A stretch of DNA of 64,000 nt from Hydractinia symbiolongicarpus (Eukaryota > Cnidaria > Hydrozoa > Anthoathecata > Hydractiniidae). Location of the stretch: assembly GCF_029227915.1 (NCBI RefSeq), contig NC_079885.1:9116001-9180000 (forward strand). The letters are read 5' to 3'. Both the position numbers and the translations under genes were made by a program. This document shows positions 33,463-55,600 of this stretch, piece by piece (the stretch's first letter is position 1; each line of letters opens with the position of its first letter). The notes beneath the pieces were generated by a model that saw nothing but the letters and a program-made list of their open reading frames with translations, was not told where the DNA came from and did not search any database.

Positions 33463-36200
33463 GCACACCAATCGCTACCAGTGTCACCCACGCCAGCACG
33501 AACAACAACAACAACAACAAGTAGTCGATAACTCGTCATTGCCAAAAACATTTCAACACATAATAACTTCCGGCGAAAGTCTTAAAATTAGAAGTAAGAA
33601 AACAATGGTTATGTAGTATCATCAAACAGACACAGACTTTCTATATTAACACTTAAAGGTCAAAGGTGCATCTACCTGACTGTGTGTAGACAAGGAACAC
33701 AAAATTATCAGAGCATTCTTGGATGGTTTTCGTCAGAAATCACCACCGCCATCAAAGCCACCACCGCAGTGACTCCACATTTTATCGTTGCCTCCACACT
33801 CATTCAGTGGCTTCACACTTTAACAGAGGCTCCACGCCTTGATGTGTGCTCAACATTAAAAAGTCACTCCGCACTTCAGCTCCATTTTTTGTATAAGTCA
33901 ATTAGTCGCTTCACTGAATAAGTGTGGAGGAAACAATACAGTGTTAAGCGACTGTTTACGAAGAAAAAACTGCCACCACGACAGCAACCAGGACAATGAA
34001 AACTTTTAATGCAAAGTAAAATGTGATATATTATAAAATTTGGATACTTGTGTAAAATATGGATACTAGTATATACTGGATCTCTTATAGCGCCGTCAAT
34101 ATTATTTTTAATGGGAAATAATAGTAACAGTAACACAATAAGAACACTTTCTTCATTCGTCGAAATCAAGTACCTTAAGTAAATTTTTTTTTCGTGGAAT
34201 TAATTTCTGCAAAATTAAAATCTGCAAAATCAAACTAAAACTGGCAATTCGAGTAAATGTCATCCGCAAAATTAAGACAAAATAGCAATTGACAACAATA
34301 TTTTTAAATAAAGGAATATTAAGAAAACGACAAATTTAAAAATTTCAAATTCTTGGGTAAATCAAAAAGTCATTTTCATTTCTAATAACAAGCAAAATGG
34401 TATCAAAATAATCAGGGGACACGTATGTTTAGACTTAAAATATAAGATTTAGCCCATACTAATAATTATATTATTATTAACTCAATTAGACGGATTTTCA
34501 AATGAATACAACTTGCTCATAACTTAATCGCATTTTTGTAAGAAGCGTAAACACGTAATAGATACATTATAAAAAGGGTTACATTTTAAAATTTTAACAT
34601 AAATTCAATCAAAAAAAGAACTACATATTTTCTCAAAATTAATTAGAATAATTTCATTGGTGAACAAATTTTGATAATCATGGGACACCGCTTCAACTTC
34701 TTGATGAAAGGTCCTTGCAGGCTAAAAGATTTCGGATTTTTGTTCGCGTGTAATTTTGTTCCTTATACCTTTCGAGTTCGCCAGTAGCCTGTTTTGTACA
34801 GAACTTCTACAATGTTGTTCCGTCATTTGAAATAAATAGGTATTATCCCATGAACTTGCAAAATATTTCATGTCGTGAGTGAGATACAGGCTAGACCAAC
34901 GCGTTACTGTAAGCGGGCAAAGCAAATGTCATAAATTTAATTAGTCCAAAGCAGTGAAAAAACGCAAGACGATCACACTTCAGAATCAGAGGCTCGTGAA
35001 ATTCGCAACTCACTCTTCATTCTTTCTTAATTTCATGAATATCAAGATACGCACATAGCCGGTATAGGGCTAAGTCGTGGGGCCAGGTCGGACTTTAAAA
35101 GTCGTGTGGCAATAGTTTCGTAGCCCGTATAGGTATATTTGCGCATTATTTTTTAATTCTCCCTAAATTATTTAACTATATAGTTTGAAAATTAATACAA
35201 AGATAGCTATCAAAAATTTAAAAAAATGGCTTCTTCCGCCTTTTTTCTTCTCAAAAATAAAAAAATAAAAAATAAAATAAAATATAAAATAAAATTAGTT
35301 TTAATTAAAGTAACAATGAAACAAAATAAGACATATTGATATTCTTGTTATTTCTTAATTGTCATCATCAAATTGTCAACAGAACAGATATCAAGATATA
35401 ATTTTATCACACACCACCAATAAGAAAATTGCTCTGTCGAATAATTCTAGATATTCGATATCGAAATTATTTTGACACTCCTCCTCTTTTCCATTTGAGA
35501 AAGCATTCTATTGTTTTAAATAATCTCAAAGGAGGAGAATTACAGGAAAAAAATGCTATAAAATGTTATATAGTGGAATCGTTATTGTTAAAATTTGTGT
35601 TATAAATTTCTATGCATAATTTGTGAAAATATTCTATCTTGAAGTGGTTGATAAAACAGATATCCAATTCGGTAAAATCAGATATCAAAATTACATTCAG
35701 TCTCGCGTTGATGGTATTTAACTCGGTCAAAGATATAGAAGAGAAGAAGTTCGCCATGTGATTTTTTTCTGCAGTAAAGTAACTTATTTCATCCAAGTAT
35801 ATCGTTTTGCTTCACATTGAAATTTATTTTGGATAGTCTTTAGGTCTGTATTTTATATTGTGAAATCTACCAGGCTGTATTGTGCACTGTACATTGGCAA
35901 AAAATAATACTCTTATACGAGGAACAGAATAATTCAGGGGAAGAACTTTTTTTTGTCTGAAAGAAACAACTGCGAAACTAATTTTGCTTTTCGAAATTCT
36001 AGAGCAACTCGCGCAAGTAAATTCTGAAAATGTAGTCTAGAGTTTTCGAAGACGATGTTCTTTAAATATGGCAAAATTAAAGTTGCAAAAAAAATATTAG
36101 TTTCTAATCTTTTTGATAAGAGTTTCTCGTGGTTGCCTTTCTATAAGTTTCTATAAGTTTCACATATCTCATAACAACCTTTAAAGACGAATAATCATGA
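33463..36200. other. intergenic between GPCR copies, mostly unassigned
   Basis: AT-rich with A/T microsatellites (near 35,260-35,300). Segment 35,765-35,925 matches 38,820-38,985, so this flank was duplicated along with a receptor copy. No convincing gene. Confidence 0.5.
35765..35925 (+). repeat. GPCR-cluster flank duplication, copy 1
   Basis: Shares TTATTTCATCCA-GTATATCGTTTTG, ATTTATT...AGTCTTT and GTGTACTGTA-like blocks with 38820-38985 in the same order. The two lie about 3.05 kb apart. Confidence 0.65.
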
Positions 36201-37419
36201 AGAATATTAGTTTAATTAATTTTTTGATTTTCTTGTATTATTCTTCCATGTATGTCTCCTCCTGGCATAACGAACCCTGATATAGCAAACGTCTTCTGTC
36301 CGTTTCCCTTGGATTTAGCCTTAAGAAACGCCGTTCCATATATAAAGCGTTGTAGAAGATTGCAGAGTAAGACTACAAAAGAGAGAATCGCCGAGGAATG
36401 TGGTATAAAGAAGAATACTGTCTGGATCGCATACAACACAAAAATTACAGAGGATTATGAATCTAATCTAGTCTAGGAGTATAGAAATAAAGAAGGACAA
36501 ACATCTTTGAAATTTCTATTGTACTAGGCTCGTCTTTTATGTGGTCTTTCTTTTGTTATTATAATTTTAAAGTTTGTCAGTTCCCACTCGTAATTATTCG
36601 AAATACGGCGTGCTGATTGGTTTATAATAAACAATTAACATGGCTCAATTGGTCATTAAATTTTAATTAATCTTCTCTAAAAAGACGACAATAAATATGG
36701 CGCACTTTTGGAAGCAAATTTAAAAAAAAATTCTCTTTTAAAGTATGCAGTCTTTTTGTAATCAAGCTTAGATCTAAAAAGCTATAAAAGTTGAATATTA
36801 TTTTTATCAAACTTTATGGTTAAATTAAAGTTTGCACCATAGCAATTGGTTTGACCTAAAAATAAATTAAAAAAGTCGTATTCTAGTAGAATTATTTTAT
36901 GTATTTTACAATACAAAAAAAGTTAAAATAGAGTTGTTTGATTTAGAAGATACTCAAATCGAGAAAAAAACAACATCTTTATGAAAAAATCTTTTTTGTC
37001 AACAAAACTGAACTAACAGGAAAGCTAAAAAAACATTGTGCGTAAATTCTCTATTTATATTCTCCTAGGGTCAATTAAACCGTTTTTTTCTGAACTAATA
37101 GTGCACGCTCCAACAGTATTTTACCTGTCAACGGTAGCGTTATTAAAGAAAAGGCTCTGTCCTCGTCAAAAATATCGATGCACCCGACTTCTAATGATTG
37201 GTTGGATAAATAAAAGAAAAATGTTAATTTTAAAGCTGTTCGAGAGAAGAGGATAATGTAAGCCCAAAAATGACAGCAAGCTACCAACCATTTTGTCAAG
37301 GTGCAAGTTAAAAAAGGTTTATAATTCCGATGAATAAGGTGTCTTCTATCAAGATCTCTAAGATAAGTCATTTTACTTCAAATAGAAATGTTGCAGTGAT
37401 GTGAAACACAGCAAGATGA

Positions 37420-38134
37420 GACTAACCAGATTGGCAGGTGAATTTTCAATCTTACTACTATGTTCTGCCATTTTAATTCCCTTTACAATCAGCCGGTGCT
37501 TGTTTGTTTACATAAAGCTGCTTCTCACAGCGAAGGGCCACATCACGTCATCTGACACAAATGAATACACAGAAAAGAGATACATATGAAGACTGTAGTG
37601 TCACATCTTTAGCTAAAAAGCATTTTGGTCGCAAACGCGTAATATTAATTTCGTGCGCATTTAAAGATTTAATATGGTTATTAAACCCCTTTGGTGCTTC
37701 TCGCAGCAAAGGGTTTAAATAACCATGACCGAGCCACATCATGTTATGAGAATGACATGATGTGACGTCAATGGACACACAGGAAATAAAAGGGAGGCTT
37801 AGCAAAGATCATAGCTGCAATGATATTAAATTTATGTGTTTGTTGTACACCGCTCTGTGTGATGAGCGTTTTGTGGTTAGTGGAAAAGATGAATTTTATT
37901 TATGTAAGTGCTGATCTTATATTGAGTTCACTTAGATCATTTTTAAACCCTGTACTACTTTGCTTTAGATTAACTAATATGGAAAAAGCTATCAAAAGTT
38001 TTCTTTGCAGAAACAGAGATACGGTCGGAGCAAAAGCATCACCAACCCCACTACAACCACCACCAGCACCACCACCGACAACAACGAAAACACAACCACA
38101 GGCAGAACGACCACTACCGACGACACAACAGTAA
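37420..38134 (+). pseudogene. broken GPCR copy of the same family
   Basis: Only TM5 (SAILIPFTISRCLFVYIKLL, near 37,458-37,520) and TM6-TM7-tail (CCTPLCVMSVLWLVEKM, SSLRSFLNPVLLCF, 37,820-38,134) of the receptor family are recognisable. TM1-TM4 are absent. The third intracellular loop is interrupted and partly repeated: the CTTCTCACAGCGAAGGGCCACATCA block near 37,520 recurs in altered form near 37,698-37,740. The C-tail is Pro/Thr-rich as in the intact paralogue at 40032. Its reading frame stays open over the last 104 codons, so decay was mostly by deletion and insertion. Confidence 0.82.
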
Positions 38135-38819
38135 CATCAATAATAACAACAGAATACACAAAAGTAACAATGGTAATTGGATTTTATGTTTTTTATATAC
38201 TGCCACACCTTTTTAATTCACAATGTAATTTTGTCCTGACATGGAGCAGAGGAATTTCTTTATTGGCAATTATTCGTCTAAACAATGCAATGGAAAATTT
38301 CACGCTGATCAATTTTTGCGATCAATCGATCAATGATCAATCTATCTCCACGTTATCATTGGATATCGCATGGCAGATTATAATTTTCAGTCATTATGAG
38401 TGTGTTATTAAGAATTTACATGGTTTTTTTAGCACTTTCTGATAAAACCCTTTGTTCAGATACCAACATTTATTAGAGTAGCCACAAGTACTGGAAAAAT
38501 AGATGGAATTTAACTTAAAAATCACGAAAAACATATTTTTGAAAATAAATTGTGGTATATTCATAGAAATGTTTTACTCCAAATATTCTGTTTAGTTTTT
38601 ATCCTTAATATACCTATTATTTTTATATATTACTTTTTTACTTCATATATTAGTTTTTACCTTTGTTATTATATTTTAACTAAACGGTAAAATTTTTCCA
38701 TTCATTGTTTAATGCATAATAGATAGCATTGTTACTTGTAATAGACCATTAAAAAGCAGATATCAAGATATATTATTAGATAATAAAGTAGGTTATAAAA
38801 GAGAGATACACCAGGTGAC

Positions 38820-38985
38820 TTTGTTGCATAACAAAGTCTTTTATTTCATCCAGGTATATCGTTTTGTTTTATATTAGAATTTATTGTAAAGTCTTTCATT
38901 CTGTGTTGTGTACTGTAAATTAAGTAATGCTTAAGACTCGCAAAGGCTTGGTAGATTTTAAATAAAAGTTTGAAGAGAAAAAATA
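38820..38985 (+). repeat. GPCR-cluster flank duplication, copy 2
   Basis: Partner of 35765-35925, downstream of the broken receptor. It indicates that receptor copies spread by segmental tandem duplication that included flanking DNA. Confidence 0.65.
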
Positions 38986-40031
38986 CTCCTAGGTGTGAAA
39001 GAGAAACTTTCGGGGGAAGAAAGATTTTGGTCTTTGCTAAATTGATTTCGCACGTTTTAAAGCAATTCATCAAAATAACTAATAAGTAGGCAAACGTAAA
39101 TATCAAAAAAATATTACCAACATTAGTTTTGCATTTTCTTAATGAGGGCTTCCAATCGCGAAAATCAGTTCTGAAGTCCCATTTTCGTTTCGCGAAATAT
39201 ACATATTAAAATACCGAATAACATGTAAACGAGATTAGTTATGAACAAATTTTAAGATTGCAGCGAAGTAGTGCATTATATCGTTTGTTTACCAGCATTA
39301 TTTGCAAACTTAGTTTGTCTATAATGTAATCATAAAATTTGGTAATAATATGAGAAAATAGTATGTATCTGCACTGGATCGTTTTAAATGAACTAGATAC
39401 ACTAGGTAGCTTTTAACATGATGATATGGGTAGCTGACTGGCTGGTTAGCTTATAATAAACAAACGTGAAATTGTTTACGTGAAATTGTCCAAGTTGTTT
39501 ATCAAAGTTGGTGATCCTGCGGGCATATATCCTTTATCTCCAGTTACTGAGTGTACCTTTTTTAAGCAAAATATGTAAAAATAACATTAATTAGGGTTGT
39601 TAAGTTAACATCATAGTCAATAAAAATATGCACTTACAATTTACATATTCTAACTTTTTTGTCTGTGCATAAAATACCCTCTTTATAACTGTGTGAACTA
39701 CTCTTTTTTAAAACTGCCATTAAGTAAAACATTTTGTAAATAAACATTTTGCTAATGCTTTCTTTCAACTTGCATGTAAACAACTAGCATCTAAAAATAA
39801 GTTCATAACTTTCATGCTATTCTGCATTTTCGCATGCATATTTCGCGGAACGAAAACGGATATGCAAATACGTCTAAAGGGTTTTTCAGGGAGTGTGACT
39901 AAGAGATAACAGTTTACAATTGGTTTTATCTCAGTATTTACTTCCGTCACTACATAGACACATGTAAGGCGTCTATTACAAACCTTTTTTATACGGCTTC
40001 TTTTTTAGAGTATCTAGTTACAGAGAAAGCC

Positions 40032-41099
40032 ATGTTCAATAAAACAATTTCCACAGATGAAATAGTTTGCCTTAACATCAAGTTCGTGTTTTCCATAAAT
40101 GGTGGATATGCAGTAAACATCTACATCAACATCATTCTTCAATTCATCATCAATTTCTCCAGTTGTGTGTTAAACACACTTGTTTCAATCGTTATTATAC
40201 GCCAAAGAAAACTTCGTACACCTTCAAATGTATTGTTACTAAACAGTACAATCTCAGATACTCTACTTGGGTTGACGCACCTCGTTTTTTGGCTGCCATG
40301 TTTAATAATGGCGCTTCATCAAACTCATTCTTGCTTCTTATTTGTTGCTTTGAACACATTGGGCTATTACTGTGGCACGATAAGTTTTCTCAATACTGAT
40401 CTGATTGCAGTGGATCGATACATAGCTATATACAAACCTTATTACTACAGCGAAAACATAACTGGAAATTTAAAAGTATATGTTAAATTTATTATATTCC
40501 AGTGGATAATAACTGCAGTATTGATAGGATTAAGCCATCTGACTCCAAACTTTTTAATTATACTTATAAGTGCTTCCATTTCAATTCCCTTCACAATCAG
40601 TTGGTGCTCGTTTGTTTACACGAAGGTGTTTCTTACAGTAAAGGAGTTAAATAACCGTGACCGAGCAACAAAACGACATTTAAACCAAGAAGATACACAG
40701 AAAATGAAGGAGATACGATTAGCAAAGATCACAGCTGCAATGATATTAACTGTTTCTGTTTGTTTTACACCACTCTGGGTGATGAGCGCTTTATGGTTAG
40801 TGGAAAAGATGAAATTTTCTCCTTTTTTGTACGCGCTGATATTATGGGCTTTGGTACTGAGTTCACTCAAATCATTATTGAACCCTCTACTAATTTATCT
40901 GACAATAACTGATATAAAAAAAGCTATCAAAAAAACTTTTTGCAAACACAGAAAGATCGGAAGCAGATACAATAGCAGCAAGAGCATCACATTACCGCCA
41001 TCACCACAACCACAACCACAACCACCTCACAATAGCAGCAATAAAACGACCACCACCACCACCTACAAAAACACAAAACAAACACTAGATGCAACATAA
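40032..41099 (+). CDS. intronless class A GPCR, paralogue 2
   Basis: A 355-residue single-exon receptor closely similar to 32419-33462 (long identical runs in TM1, TM3-TM4 and the third loop). It has the same DRY motif (AVDRYIAIYKP), the same very short cysteine-less TM4-TM5 loop, CFTP in TM6 and NPLLI at the TM7 end, so the usual tyrosine is again absent. Differences concentrate in the N-terminus, TM2-TM3 (LLGLTHLVF, CFLFVALNTLG), TM6 and the tail. The tail is Pro/Gln/Thr-rich (PPSPQPQPQPP, TTTTTT). Conservation of an open frame in both copies argues that both are functional. Ligand unknown. Confidence 0.92.
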   Translation: MFNKTISTDEIVCLNIKFVFSINGGYAVNIYINIILQFIINFSSCVLNTLVSIVIIRQRKLRTPSNVLLLNSTISDTLLGLTHLVFWLPCLIMALHQTHSCFLFVALNTLGYYCGTISFLNTDLIAVDRYIAIYKPYYYSENITGNLKVYVKFIIFQWIITAVLIGLSHLTPNFLIILISASISIPFTISWCSFVYTKVFLTVKELNNRDRATKRHLNQEDTQKMKEIRLAKITAAMILTVSVCFTPLWVMSALWLVEKMKFSPFLYALILWALVLSSLKSLLNPLLIYLTITDIKKAIKKTFCKHRKIGSRYNSSKSITLPPSPQPQPQPPHNSSNKTTTTTTYKNTKQTLDAT

Positions 41100-41447
41100 C
41101 AGTACGATCAACAATAACAACAAAAAAGCAAGAAAAAGAAAAGTTTTTTATGTTTATGTGATGTGATTTTTTATGAACGATGTTTTAGGCAATTGTTTAC
41201 GAAGATTTAATTGATTTAAAGACGGAAATGCAGCATAAACGCCTACGGATTCAACCATGGATATTATGGTCATACCTACCGAAAAATACAGTTTATTGAC
41301 TGGAATAAAACATTTGTGCAGATAGGAAACATTGAAGATTGGATTTCCAAGTAAAATCGAATAAAAAATAAATTTTTAACTGGCATGTGTAAAAAATATA
41401 AATACATAATAAAAGCAGCTGGAGGACTGGGGACATTATAAACAAAT

Positions 41448-41804
41448 ATGGTAACCACAAAGATGGCCACAAGTAATGTAAATTCTATAAAACTGTCATC
41501 GGAAACAACTTTTCTAAAAACAAGTCATAAGAAATCTATAGAATTATTTTACATTACATTACGACTGCCTCTTCTTATTCAGTATCTCTTTGATTCGCAT
41601 ATCATTTTTGTCATAAGAATTGTGAGTCGATTTATAACCCTGGAAAGTGTCATTATCTTGTTTGATGGATGTTGTAATAATGCAAATGATTTTTTTATAG
41701 AAAATGTGATTATGTGGTGCTGGATTCACTCCGCAATTGCATTTTTGATTTATTCTTATACTGCCAGACCTTTCGAACAAATAATTTGTCCCGATTTGAA
41801 GTAA
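41448..41804 (+). CDS. small hydrophobic ORF, perhaps a receptor-like fragment
   Basis: A 118-codon open frame starting at an ATG. The last part (VIMWCWIHSAIAFLIYSYTA, then RPFEQII) recalls TM7 and helix 8 of a class A receptor but lacks the NPxxY asparagine-proline. The middle is also hydrophobic (LPLLIQYLFDSHIIFVIRIV). It could be the end of a diverged receptor, or chance. Low confidence. Confidence 0.25.
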   Translation: MVTTKMATSNVNSIKLSSETTFLKTSHKKSIELFYITLRLPLLIQYLFDSHIIFVIRIVSRFITLESVIILFDGCCNNANDFFIENVIMWCWIHSAIAFLIYSYTARPFEQIICPDLK

Positions 41805-42526
41805 AAGATATCGTTAATAGCAATTATTCGTCTACCACTTTGTTTTTCGCTAATTAATTTTCGCGAATCAAGGAACCCTTTTCGCGAGGTCAATTTTTCC
41901 TAATTACCAGTTTGAAATATGTCGTGCGGATTACTATTTGCAAATCGACATCTAAAAGCTCCGCCATAAAATATGTCCAGCTTAAATTTGCATGAAATAT
42001 TTCTAATCTGGCACCTTCTTGATAGATAAAATAATATGTTAAAGTCTTAAACCATCTTATATTCCCTTCGCAGTATACATTAACGCGTTTTCAAAAAACC
42101 TCCGGCGGCTGGTGTCGTACATGCTGTATCACTGCTGTATACACAGTCATTTGTTTGTATCTACAATTTTGTTGATATCTCTTATTGCTTACAATTTGCA
42201 AAAACCAATCTGCGTAAAACATGCAAGAAGTACTAATTTGCGAAAATTTATCTTTGCTACATCACGAAAAAAAAATGCGTTAGAAACTAACTGTAAATCT
42301 TGTTGGTGTTAACACTTTAGTTGGATATTTCTGCTACACAATAATAAAAGTCAGCAAAGGAAAAACAAAAGTAAGGAAAAAAACAATTTTCTACAAAAAG
42401 ATAGGTAATGTTTTCGATGTTATTATATACACGAGGATATTTTGTACAATGAAGATAGCGTTAACGACATTGATGAAAAACAGTGTAAGATACGCCATCC
42501 ATTCGCGCTCAGCACACCAGTGGCGT

Positions 42527-51859
<9,333 letters not shown>

Positions 51860-52662
51860 GATTTAATATTTTTCACTATAGGATATGTAGACATTTTCAA
51901 GAAAAATTAATAAGAGGTTTTAATTGTGGGAAAAAAAAGAAAAAGATGTTTGGGAAAGAAAATTTCAGGTACCTTAATTTGTGAGTTTCACGACATTTTT
52001 TACGCAGTTTTTGTGTAATCCTTACAGCTAATACAGCTTAACAATTTCTTAAAAGTTTTCCTTATAAACGGATCATTTTGCATGGCTGATTGAAGCTTAA
52101 AAACTTTAACAATTTTAGATGTACGTCAATCAAACCAAATTGTACATAATGACGAACCTTAATTTTGTGTGGAAGAAAATGTTATGAGACTTATTATTAA
52201 CCCGAACTCATTATTCAACCTGATTATTAGGTTTTGACAATCTAAATTTTACGCAGCCAAAGGGTGCTAAAAAATTCTATTTTCCCACAACTAGTTACTC
52301 TGTTTAAAAATTACAACATGCAAACATTTCACAAATTATGTAGCGATCAAACCATGCTAAACTTTAAAAGCAAAAAAATCGTATGTTCACACAGGCTTAA
52401 GATATTATTATTCTTTGCGCTTTGTTGATATTTCAGAAACAAACTATGCAATAAACCAAGGATTATACATACAGAATCTGATTGAAGACAAGATGTATTA
52501 GGTATTAACTCCAATGAATGCATTTAATAAGTTTAAAAACAGAATCTTCCTTCATAATAAATATCTATGAACACAGAAACCAGGGAACGGTATAGAACAG
52601 AACAAAAAAAGAAGGTTAAGTACATTTTGGCTTTAAAAAGATAAATAATAAATATAAAAATA
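51860..52662. other. intergenic between NFS1 and EDEM2-like gene
   Basis: About 800 bp of AT-rich DNA. It should contain the NFS1 promoter (next to 51860) and the 3' UTR of the EDEM2-like gene. I see no distinct site. Confidence 0.5.
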
Positions 52663-55600
52663 CTATAAATTTGTATTGGAAGAAGAAGTATCAAAATGCT
52701 TGCTATGGTCTTCAGTGTATGTGCCCAACCCAAACATTTTTTGATGAAAGGGTCTCCTACGACAGCCATCTTTACTTGTAAATCGCCTTTGCTTAAATGT
52801 GTTCGAATTTTTATCATGTTTATGTTTGCAACATTGTAAACTTGCGATATCTATCGGATGAGCTTCGGTGTTGAATACATAACCAGAACTACCAGCAAAA
52901 CAATCATTTTGGTCATAATTAAAGTCAGCCCAATATTCACTGAAGTTGTAAAAACCAGCATTATTTTGGTGAATGAAGTTGTTCTCATCGAAAAGCAAGT
53001 ATAGGTATTTTGTTGTTTCGGCTAGAAAGAAGGATTCCATTCTGTCATCTAATTGGTGAGAATCGACATTCTTTATCTGAAAGTAACACAATACAAAATA
53101 TTGACTTAATGTGTCCTTTACAGAGGAGTCTACTTACTATCATTACCACACACTACCACAGATTTTGAATATTTGTATATAGCAGTTACGACTAAATAAA
53201 TAAAAAATTAAGACAAGACAGCCCCAAATAATTTTGTAAACTATTTCTATTATATATATATTACATCCACGCATTTTCAATTTGCCAAAGTTTAATTGTC
53301 AATTTTCAGGGCAGAATCTTAAAATAAATTAATTGTTGTTGACACAACCATGACTGTTTTCTCAGAAATTCAGGAACTTGGTGGGCCCTGACATGGATGA
53401 TTTTATTGTCCCGAAGTGTTAAAAAATGCAACCAGCAAATCTTAAACGTTGTCTGCCTGGCCTACCCGTGTGCAAAAGTAGCAATTTTTGTCAAAGAAAG
53501 AAGAAAATCCCTTTGTTTCAATGATCCTGTCCAACATTGTAAGCCATTTTTTTTAAGTATAAAAACCTATTTACCTACACAAACATTAACCTGCAAAATG
53601 TTTCAGTGACGTGTTCAAACGCAAATGAAATTTACAAACAGAAAAATTAATAATATACTGTTGCATATCCACAGGGTGTCCAAGCAATGTTGTTTATTGC
53701 ATCCAAGATGTCTCTCCCAGCTTCCAAAAAGAATGGATCTTTCGTAGCTTGGTACAAATACATCGCACTTTCAATAAGTTCTTAAAAAGGAAGTTATAAA
53801 GTCAATGCATATAAATAAACGTGGTAAAAGTACATATGGTGAGAGATAGGAAAGAAATAGAGATAATTTCAAAGGACCAGCAAATATATTTTGAGAATGG
53901 CGAAATGCAACTTGGTTGTCAGAAGTTGTACAGGATTTAACTTTCCAGGTTCTGAGACAAAAAAAAGCCTGTGCATGTGATATTTTAAAGTAATTTTTGC
54001 ACATAAATTTTCATGCTTGTGAATTTACATTTTGTAATTTACATTTCAATCATTTCTATGTATCTACACATTAAGATTCGAGATGGTTTTAAATCTTGAC
54101 ATTCTTGTGCCTTGTGACATTCTGCAGATCAGAATATATGAAATCCCACTTCATGTACTCCCCTCCCTGTACAAGTAAAACTTTTACAAGCAGAGTTACT
54201 ATATTAAAAAAGTACTTGTAATACTGGATCAATCTCAAAAAAGAAAAGTGGTTCAAAAAAATTTGACTTGTGGCTATGGTTTATACTTAAACACAAACCT
54301 GGACGAAGTGGGTATCCTTCTCTTTTATTGAAAGGTTTATTTTCTCCTAGCTGATAAAATTCAGGTGTTCCTCCATATTGCTTCCAAACTTGATAATAAT
54401 TATGAAATGTTTTTGAGGCTTCCCCGATTTTTCCCATTAGAACCTAAATATAAAAAATAGATCTCATTTGAATAGGAAAGTTATTTAACAAAGTTAGGAT
54501 ATTTTTTAAACAACACGGACCTCGACACCAGGCCAATAAGCATCAAGTGACTGAAATATTGGAAGTGATATTTTGCCAGTTTCCATATGAGTCCAAATAT
54601 ACCAATCGTCATATTTTAAGTGTTTATATATACTGTTGCTGAATTCTAAAACAATACAAAGAAGAAATTATTACCAGCTATTAAAATATAATGGAAAGTT
54701 TCATTGTGCTATACAGTGATAAATGAGAAATACTTGCACGCAATCCAGTTTGGTTTTAAAACTTGAATTCATTTTGCCAAGATGCAGTCATGCCCAGATA
54801 TTTCACATAGATTTTTATTCCTGTGAATGAACCGTTTTAAGGTTTTTTTTATAGAACCCTGCTGGTTCTTTTTCACAATTTTCACTTTTTAGGCCTACTT
54901 ATTAAGGTGAAGTAGTCTTTTATTACAATAAATAGTATCACAAAGATTGACTTTTATCTGCTAAAAAAAAGAAAATTTACCAGTAAGAACAAGAGAATCA
55001 TTTCTTAAAAAATCATTCGCAACAATTAATTTTAGTGAATATGTTTTTTCCAGACATTCTCGCAAATTAAATATTTCGCGAATTAAAGACAAACTTTTAG
55101 CAAATAGGGTTAAGATTCGTGAAATATCCGCGAAAATTCACCAACCCAACATTTGACATAAATAAACAAATACCTTTAAACATGTCCATTAACATAGGAT
55201 CGTTAAATAGCACTGATCCTTTAACTAAGTATTCGAAATATGAATCAACACCTGCTCCAATCCCAGCATCAACTGCAGTCCAAATGCCTGTTTCAACATT
55301 TATATGGTTCCCAACCTAAATGAAAACAGTTTCACAGTTTTGAAGAATTCAATAAAGAGTCAAATATTCCAATTATTTTTCTCCTTTTTTTTATCTGTCT
55401 GTTTTTGGTTTTTGTTTAAGAAACTTAACTCAAACAAAGTGTTTACAAATATTTTAAAGGAACAAAATTCCAAATAGAAAAAAATAAATAATTCAACTGT
55501 TAAGTTTTTAAATTTTATATTTTTGGGGGGAATCATTTTTGTTTCGAAGTTACTGATCTTAAAATATTCGCTTAAAAAATATTAAAACACTGATTTCAAT

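Noticed and set aside
33003-33551. Long minus-strand open frame over the GPCR tail
   Set aside because: It is the antisense shadow of the receptor gene and has a biased Val/Leu composition from the reversed ACA repeats.
36252-36476. A 74-codon plus-strand frame with a helix-turn-helix-like end
   Set aside because: It is short, has no recognisable relative, and the opposite strand is equally open. Chance is likely.
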